Shown here: positions 52,584 through 57,526 of the stretch, one piece after another
Position numbering within the stretch: the stretch's first letter is position 1
Layout: each line of letters begins with the position of its first letter
Assembly (NCBI GenBank): GCA_919902505.1
Contig: CAKKRE010000013.1
Location: 1-57,526, forward strand
Source: Nitrospiraceae bacterium
Lineage (GTDB): Bacteria > Nitrospirota > Nitrospiria > Nitrospirales > Nitrospiraceae
Reading direction: 5' to 3'
DNA: 57,526 nt
Made by a program: the position numbers and the translations under genes
Notes under the pieces: model-generated
The model's database searches: none
Told to the model about the DNA's origin: nothing
Seen by the model: the letters and a program-made list of their open reading frames with translations, nothing else

Positions 52584-52652
52584 GACGCCTCCGTGGAATG
52601 TGATCGATGGGTGAGGAAGGGGACCGTGGGGTCCCGTTTCCTGAATGCTGCG

Positions 52653-53489
52653 TCAGGCGTGTCCGGCTTTGTGCCAGGATGCCCATTGGTCAGAAAAGGC
52701 GACGGTGGCGTAGCGCTCTCCGAGAATTTTGGCGACTCGATTCATGGTCGTCGTCAGTTGTTTCGCCTCCTCTTGCGTCAGGTCCTGGCGGAAACGCGGA
52801 TGGAGCCCCCATCGGGTCTCGACCTCCTCGCCGTTGATGCTCGACATGACACTCACCAGCTTAATATCGGCGCCGGTGGCTCCCCGAGGCGCGCTGCTTC
52901 CCCCAACCGTGGCCGGGTTGGCTGTCGCATCGGCAGCGACGGGCGGCGCTTGCCCTTCGAAAATCCCGATGAGGGCTGGAATCACAGCGCTGACACAGAG
53001 CGTGGCCGCGGCGGTCACGCCCGGGTTGCGCGGGGCTCCGACTGCACGGGCCACGCGGTCACTGAAGTCCCGGTACAGGTCGTTCTTGGCCGGGCTGTCT
53101 TCCGTGACGAGAAACCGGTAGCGCTCATAGGTCTGTCGGCTTTCGGCCACGGCTGTTCCGATCGTCAGCACAATTTCCGTCTGGTCGCTGCCGGCACCGA
53201 AGGCCGGTTCCAGGGCTTTCTTGAGTTGGTCGATGACCGTGTCGGTCAACTCGTCCATGAACTGCGGTTGCTCCTTGAGCGGGATATGGAGTGCCGACAC
53301 ACGGTCGGTCAAGTTGAACATGACGCGCAAGAATTCCAGATAAATAGCCCACTCATCCTGGTGTTTCAGCTTCAGGGCCTGTTCCGGGGCCGCGCGCTTG
53401 ATGACGGAAACGGACTCTCCTGCCACTGCGAGCATAAGTTCCGCGACGGTTTGTATCTGCTGAGCGAATGAATACGGGTTGGTGGTCAT
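52653..53489 (-). CDS. Protein of unknown function, helical
   Basis: 278 aa from the ATG at 53489 (MTTNPYSFAQQIQTVAELML). It is soluble and mostly helical (KRAAPEQALKLKHQDEWAIY, then GTAVAESRQTYERYRFLVTE). A Pro/Ala/Gly-rich central part (VGGSSAPRGATGADIKLVSV) links to a C-terminal half with strands and helices (EVETRWGLHPRFRQDLTQEE). No family recognised. It is divergent from the helicase gene, so the ~180 bp between must hold both promoters. Confidence 0.65.
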   Translation of the reverse strand: MTTNPYSFAQQIQTVAELMLAVAGESVSVIKRAAPEQALKLKHQDEWAIYLEFLRVMFNLTDRVSALHIPLKEQPQFMDELTDTVIDQLKKALEPAFGAGSDQTEIVLTIGTAVAESRQTYERYRFLVTEDSPAKNDLYRDFSDRVARAVGAPRNPGVTAAATLCVSAVIPALIGIFEGQAPPVAADATANPATVGGSSAPRGATGADIKLVSVMSSINGEEVETRWGLHPRFRQDLTQEEAKQLTTTMNRVAKILGERYATVAFSDQWASWHKAGHA

Positions 53490-53666
53490 AAAAGTCCCCT
53501 GCTGGTCCGGCATTATATACAACTCAATTTGAAGGTCCAAGTGTTGATCTCGATGGACGCGATCGGAGCAAGGGACTCACGAACTGTGTCGTTGCAAGGT
53601 CTCCGGTGGTATGTTATACAGCGCGACCGCTCCCGTCATGAGCCTCACTGCCAGTCGGATGCCAAC

Positions 53667-55694
53667 ATGGACCGAGAGAGTAAGCCCTACATTCTGAAAC
53701 GGACTCCGGATCAAGACCATGTCCGGAAGTTCTCGTTGGATTATGCCAAGGAGTTGAACGCGCAGCAGTATGCGGCCGTGACGGCAGCCGATGGCCCTGC
53801 GCTTGTCATTGCCGGTGCGGGAAGCGGCAAGACCCGGACGCTCGTGCATCGCGTCGCCTATCTGATCGATTCCGGAGTGGATCCCTCGCACATTTTGCTG
53901 CTGACCTTCACGAGGAAGTCTTCCGAGGAGATGCTGGCGCGTGTCGGCGCGTTGATCGGATCGCGCAGCCAGCGAGTCTGTGGCGGCACCTTCCATTCGG
54001 TCGCCAACATGCTCTTGCGGCGCCACGGGCGAGTCCTCGGGGTCGAACCGGGCTTTACGATTATGGATCGCGGCGATGCCGAAGATCTGATCGCCCTCTT
54101 GCGCGCCCAATTGGGCCTGAACGAAAAAGATAAGCGATTCCCTCGCAAGGGAACCATTGCGGAGATTTACAGCAAGTGCGAGAACACGTTGCGAGGATTG
54201 GAAGAGATTGTCCTCGACGAGTTTTCCCACTTTGCGGACCATCTGGAGGCGCTGGGGAAGCTCCAGCGCGCCTATCAGGCTGCGAAGCGCCAGCGCCAGT
54301 TGCTTGATTATGACGATCTCCTGGTGCTGTTGCGGGACTTGTTGACCAAGGACGAACCCACCCGGCGGACCATCTCGCAACAATTCCGCTACATCTTGGT
54401 GGATGAGTATCAGGACACGAATCGGCTGCAGGCGGAACTCATTCGAAAGCTGGCGGCCACGCACGACAATGTCATGGTCGTGGGTGACGATTCACAGTCC
54501 ATCTATGCGTTCCGCGGCGCGACGTTCCGCAACATCATGGAGTTTCCCTCTTGGTTCCCCGGTGCCAAGATCTACAAGCTGGAGGAAAATTACCGCAGCA
54601 CCCAGCCGATTCTGAGCCTGGCCAACGAAATCATTCAGGAAGCCCCCGAGAAATATACGAAGCATCTGTTCACGCGCAAATTGGATGGGCCCTTGCCGGC
54701 GCTGGTGGAGGCGGCCGGGGAGAATGCGCAGTCTCGATTTGTGGCCCAAAAAATCCTGGAACTGCGCGAGGAAGGCGTTTCGCTGAGTGAGATTGCGGTG
54801 CTCTTTCGCTCCAGCTTTCACTCCTTCGATCTGGAAATCGAGCTGTCGCGTTGCGGGCTGCCGTTTGTGAAGCGGGGCGGGATCAAATTCATCGAGGCGG
54901 CCCATGTCAAGGATCTCCTGGCCCACTTGCGGGTGGTCGTGAATCCTCAGGATGCGGTCAGTTGGCATCGCGTGCTCATGCTGGTCGAAGGGGTCGGTCC
55001 CAAGAAGGCGCAGGATCTGGTGGCGGCCATGGTGCGGGTAAACGATCCGTACCAGGTGTTGCGGGAGAGCAGCGGCCGCTCGGGCAAGGGATTGAAGGAG
55101 CTGGCGCTGGTGCTCGACAACCTGACGAAGAGTGACGATTTGAGCCCGACCGAGCAGGTGAACCGAGTGTATGAGTATTATCTGCCGATCCTGAAAGATC
55201 ATCATGACGACTATCCCAAGCGGATCCGGGATCTGGATCATTTGCATACCATCGCGGAGAGTTACCCCAGCCTGACAGAGTTCCTCGCTGATTTAGCGCT
55301 GGCCCCGCCGGATGGCAGTGCGGTGGGTGTGGAACCTTCGGGGCGCGACGACGAGCAGGTGGTGCTGTCGACGATTCATTCGGCGAAGGGGTTGGAGTGG
55401 CAGTGCGTATTTTTGTTATGGGTCGTCGACGGGAAGTTCCCCTCTGTGTTTTCGTTCAACACCGATGAGGAGTTGGAAGAGGAGCGGCGCTTACTATATG
55501 TCGCGGTGACTCGGGCTAAGCGCTACCTGTTCTTGACCTATCCGATCAATGTGTATGACCGGAGTTCCGGCATGTTGTTATCCAAGCCATCGCGATTCCT
55601 GGATCACGTGTCGCCCCGTCTGTTTGAAACGTTGGCTCTGGTCGAAGAAGGCCATGGGCATGAGTGGGGGCACGAACATGACCGGTACGTCTAG
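53667..55694 (+). CDS. UvrD/Rep-type ATP-dependent DNA helicase
   Basis: 675-aa superfamily 1A helicase. Walker A (VIAGAGSGKTRTLVHRVAYL), motif Ia (LLLTFTRKSSEEML), motif II (ILVDEYQDTNRLQAELIRKL), motif III (VVGDDSQSIYAFRGATFRNI), motif IV (KIYKLEENYRSTQPILSLAN), motif V (VVLSTIHSAKGLEW) and motif VI (LLYVAVTRAKRYLFLTYPIN) are all present. Length is that of UvrD or Rep. The ATG at 53667 begins MDRESKPYILKRTPDQDH; sequence further 5' is not conserved-looking. It repairs DNA or restarts forks. Confidence 0.95.
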   Translation: MDRESKPYILKRTPDQDHVRKFSLDYAKELNAQQYAAVTAADGPALVIAGAGSGKTRTLVHRVAYLIDSGVDPSHILLLTFTRKSSEEMLARVGALIGSRSQRVCGGTFHSVANMLLRRHGRVLGVEPGFTIMDRGDAEDLIALLRAQLGLNEKDKRFPRKGTIAEIYSKCENTLRGLEEIVLDEFSHFADHLEALGKLQRAYQAAKRQRQLLDYDDLLVLLRDLLTKDEPTRRTISQQFRYILVDEYQDTNRLQAELIRKLAATHDNVMVVGDDSQSIYAFRGATFRNIMEFPSWFPGAKIYKLEENYRSTQPILSLANEIIQEAPEKYTKHLFTRKLDGPLPALVEAAGENAQSRFVAQKILELREEGVSLSEIAVLFRSSFHSFDLEIELSRCGLPFVKRGGIKFIEAAHVKDLLAHLRVVVNPQDAVSWHRVLMLVEGVGPKKAQDLVAAMVRVNDPYQVLRESSGRSGKGLKELALVLDNLTKSDDLSPTEQVNRVYEYYLPILKDHHDDYPKRIRDLDHLHTIAESYPSLTEFLADLALAPPDGSAVGVEPSGRDDEQVVLSTIHSAKGLEWQCVFLLWVVDGKFPSVFSFNTDEELEEERRLLYVAVTRAKRYLFLTYPINVYDRSSGMLLSKPSRFLDHVSPRLFETLALVEEGHGHEWGHEHDRYV

Positions 55695-55760
55695 GTCGCT
55701 CGTTCCCACCGTATAACTCTGTTTGGGCTTCCGTACTCTATTCTACGATTCAGGATCATC

Positions 55761-56696
55761 ATGCGTCCGGTGCGTGTCTATAGCGGTTGGTTCCGAGCTG
55801 TGCTGCCCACGATGGCCGCGGGGCTGGTGCTGGGACTTCTCATCTTCGGCCAGGCCAGTGCAGAGACGGCCGCGCCATCTTCGGACTCTTCGCGCCTCTG
55901 GGGCGCATTGGTGGCGGAAGCGAAAGCCTTCCATCTTCCCACTCGCTTCCTCGAGCAAATTCCAGCGCAGTTTGTGGTGTTTGAGTTTGAGGATCTGCAC
56001 GCGTTTGCCGCGGAGTATCACCCGGCTGAGCATCGAATGGTGTTGGATCGATCCCTCTCCTTGAATGCAGCGGGGAGGACTCTGCGTCCATTGGCGCGGT
56101 TGACGCACAAGGAGTTAGAAACGCTCTATCACGAATTGTTTCATGCCTACATGGATTTTCTCGAGCAGGAGCGTGCGCCGTCAGCCACCCAGGCGTCGTT
56201 TATGGCGTTCGCCCGCGAGCAACAACGGTGTCGCTATCAGCAGGTCCTCATCACGCCGGTGCTCCAAAAGAAAGATTTGAAAGAGGAGCGCTTTCTCAGC
56301 GAGACGGAGTCGTGGGAAGCGTTGAATGAAACCTGGGCGGTGTTTGTGGGATGGGCGATCTGGACCCAGTTGGAAGTGGAAAAGAAGGGAGCGCGTGAGC
56401 TTCGATCATCCGGCCGGTCGCTGAACGTTCCGGCTTGGATTGCCCGGCTCAGTCAGGCGGAGCAGGATGCAAGCCTGAGTGGATATTACGAGCCGGAGGA
56501 TCCAGGGGAAAAGGCGATGGCACGCAAGCGATTTCTGGCGCCGGACTTTCGCCTGTCTGCCCAGGAACTCTTGTTACTCATGAAGGAAGTGTTGGGTAGT
56601 TCGGCGGACATGATTCGCCAGGCCGACCAGGCAATGAAGCGTGCGAGGGCTGTTCCTGCCTCTCGTGGAGCCTGTGAGGCTCCTGCCGCATCGTAG
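55761..56696 (+). CDS. Exported HExxH putative metallopeptidase of unknown family
   Basis: 311 aa. A signal peptide (AVLPTMAAGLVLGLLIFGQA) is followed by a mostly helical domain. A zinc-type motif is visible: H124-E125-L-F-H128 in LETLYHELFHAYMDFLEQER, with Glu190 in WEALNETWAVFVGW as a possible third ligand 62 residues on. No known family is recalled. A periplasmic or outer location would follow from the signal. The C-terminal region is helical (SAQELLLLMKEVLGSSADMI). It lies 66 bp after the helicase, before the tRNA operon. Confidence 0.72.
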   Translation: MRPVRVYSGWFRAVLPTMAAGLVLGLLIFGQASAETAAPSSDSSRLWGALVAEAKAFHLPTRFLEQIPAQFVVFEFEDLHAFAAEYHPAEHRMVLDRSLSLNAAGRTLRPLARLTHKELETLYHELFHAYMDFLEQERAPSATQASFMAFAREQQRCRYQQVLITPVLQKKDLKEERFLSETESWEALNETWAVFVGWAIWTQLEVEKKGARELRSSGRSLNVPAWIARLSQAEQDASLSGYYEPEDPGEKAMARKRFLAPDFRLSAQELLLLMKEVLGSSADMIRQADQAMKRARAVPASRGACEAPAAS

Positions 56697-56723
56697 ATTT
56701 GTTCCTGCATAGAACATACCCCC

Positions 56724-56752
56724 TTGACAATGGAACGCGTCGCAAATAAAAT
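56724..56752 (+). promoter_or_regulatory. Strong sigma-70 promoter of the tRNA-tuf operon
   Basis: TTGACA (56724-56729), an exact 17-bp spacer, TAAAAT (56747-56752). The leader to tRNA-Tyr is about 175 nt. A near-consensus promoter fits a tRNA/elongation factor operon. Confidence 0.8.
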
Positions 56753-56933
56753 CGGCTGCTTTCGAAGCCAGGTCAATCCTCATTTCATCAGCGCCCCAGC
56801 CCTGTTGTTTTGCTGGGGAGCTGTGCATGGTGGGGCTTACTTTCATTCTTCTCTTCAGGGAATGAAGTGGCTCTGGTTCGGGATTTATTTGAAATAAATA
56901 ATATTCGCTCGAGTTTGGGACCGTGTGCCTCGC

Positions 56934-57019
56934 GGGCAGGTACCCAAGTGGACAAAGGGGGCAGACTGTAAATCTGCTGCCTTATGGCTTCCAAGGTTCG
57001 AATCCTTGCCTGCCCACCA
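56934..57019 (+). tRNA. tRNA-Tyr (anticodon GTA)
   Basis: A class II tRNA with a long variable arm, 86 nt including an encoded CCA. Acceptor GGGCAGG pairs with CCTGCCC. The anticodon stem GCAGA/TCTGC encloses CTGTAAA. The T arm is AGGTTCGAATCCT. Confidence 0.97.
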
Positions 57020-57165
57020 AACTGAGCGTGACCGGCCGAATTGCACGTCAGGGATCGGCGTGCGGTTGGTTGAGTAATGATCATGACTGCGATGCGACGG
57101 TGTGCCGGCCTGTGCGAGGAGCCTGTCGCCGGCGGATCGTTGGAGTGTTGGTAGGTTCACCGTGG

Positions 57166-57240
57166 GCGGGCGTAGCTCAGTGGTAGAGTTCCAGCCTTCC
57201 AAGCTGGCTGTCGTGGGTTCAAATCCCATCGCCCGCTCCA
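57166..57240 (+). tRNA. tRNA-Gly (anticodon TCC)
   Basis: 75 nt including CCA. Acceptor GCGGGCG pairs with CGCCCGC; the anticodon arm CCAGC/GCTGG encloses CTTCCAA; T arm GGGTTCAAATCCC. Located between tRNA-Tyr and tRNA-Thr, as in many bacterial tRNA-tuf operons. Confidence 0.97.
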
Positions 57241-57307
57241 AATCCAGTGTGTTCGACCATGGGTGCGGACAGAGGGTGCGCGAGCGGATCAAGACTGTGA
57301 ATTGAGG

Positions 57308-57383
57308 GCCCACGTAGCTCAGTTGGCAGAGCACGTCCTTGGTAAGGACGAGGTCACGCGTTCGATTCGCGTCGTGGGCTCCA
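57308..57383 (+). tRNA. tRNA-Thr (anticodon GGT)
   Basis: 76 nt including CCA. Acceptor GCCCACG pairs with CGTGGGC; the anticodon arm CGTCC/GGACG encloses TTGGTAA; T arm CGTTCGATTCG. Directly precedes tuf. Confidence 0.97.
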
Positions 57384-57471
57384 TACCATGCTTGGCCCGA
57401 CCGGGAGCCATGAGGATGGTTCTTGGCGACCGGATAAAACCTTGAGTGTTTTCTGAGAAAAGGAGTGAATC

Positions 57472-57526
57472 ATGGCGAAGGCGAAATTTGAGCGACGAAA
57501 GCCCCACGTGAACATCGGGACGATCG
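57472..57526 (+). CDS. tuf: Elongation factor Tu, 5' end only
   Basis: ATG at 57472 followed by MAKAKFERRKPHVNIGTI to the window edge, the characteristic EF-Tu start leading into the G1 loop (which lies just beyond the edge). AAAGGAG is 7 bases upstream. It carries aminoacyl-tRNA to the ribosome. The gene is the last visible member of the tRNA-Tyr/Gly/Thr operon. Confidence 0.97.
   Translation, partial: MAKAKFERRKPHVNIGTI

Noticed and set aside
52044-53471. 475-codon plus-strand frame over glgP and the helical protein
   Set aside because: Antisense to glgP and its neighbour, no recognised domain.
56885-57334. Minus-strand 149-codon frame containing MGFEPTTASLEGWNS and GKDSNLGSHKAADLQS
   Set aside because: It lies antisense to tRNA-Tyr and tRNA-Gly; the motifs are typical antisense-tRNA artefacts.

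Overview
The window looks like chromosomal DNA of a Nitrospira-type bacterium (phylum Nitrospirota). This is inferred from recognisable protein families and gene order; no database search was possible. GC is moderate to high, genes are dense on both strands, and many carry AGGAGG-type ribosome sites. Many proteins are exported or lipoproteins.

Layout. (1) 1-8.3 kb is an accessory, decayed region. An IS3-family element sits inside a frameshifted ISL3-family transposase, whose left end lies in a PilZ-type gene. A second copy of that 19-bp ISL3-type end, in inverse orientation, cuts an ECF sigma-factor gene at 6.95 kb. Between the two ends lie a TetR regulator, a monooxygenase-like gene with an in-frame stop, an Fe-S/SCP2 protein, a second monooxygenase-like gene, a 39-aa Cys-rich protein, a GyrI-like protein and a DUF1697 protein. 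A DUF72 gene and a second IS3 remnant follow. (2) 8.4-12.3 kb is a minus-strand signalling block: Hpt protein, hybrid kinase, REC-GGDEF protein and REC protein. (3) 12.5-21.1 kb carries YqeY, an MFS transporter, an exported glutathione peroxidase, HtpX, a cupredoxin, a squalene/phytoene synthase with no normal start codon, and a four-gene redox cluster. (4) 21.3-28.8 kb holds alanine dehydrogenase, tRNA-Pro, a frameshifted acylphosphatase, an RpoS-like sigma factor, apt, a DksA-type protein, queC, a cytochrome c and a band-7 lipoprotein. (5) 29-37 kb has a 4-alpha-glucanotransferase, a histidine kinase/NtrC-type pair, and a large protein ending in a DpnII/MboI-type nuclease fold that appears to lack its acidic catalytic residues. 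(6) 37-50 kb carries envelope proteins and lipoproteins, tRNA-Arg, a complete GldA/F/G-DUF4340 ABC operon, an RlpA protein and two HEAT-repeat proteins. (7) 50.4-57.5 kb ends with a glycogen-phosphorylase-type enzyme, a UvrD-type helicase, an exported HExxH protein and the strongly promoted tRNA-Tyr/Gly/Thr-tuf operon, which runs off the right edge.

How the genes fit together. The glucanotransferase and the phosphorylase can cooperate in storage-glucan turnover. The Hpt/hybrid kinase/REC-GGDEF/REC set can form a multistep phosphorelay with c-di-GMP output. The ABC operon matches the GldFG/DUF4340 type of export or gliding-like system. The least explained units are the redox cluster at 19.6-21.1 kb, the apparently dead nuclease protein at 34.75-36.44 kb, and the ISL3-bracketed accessory segment.
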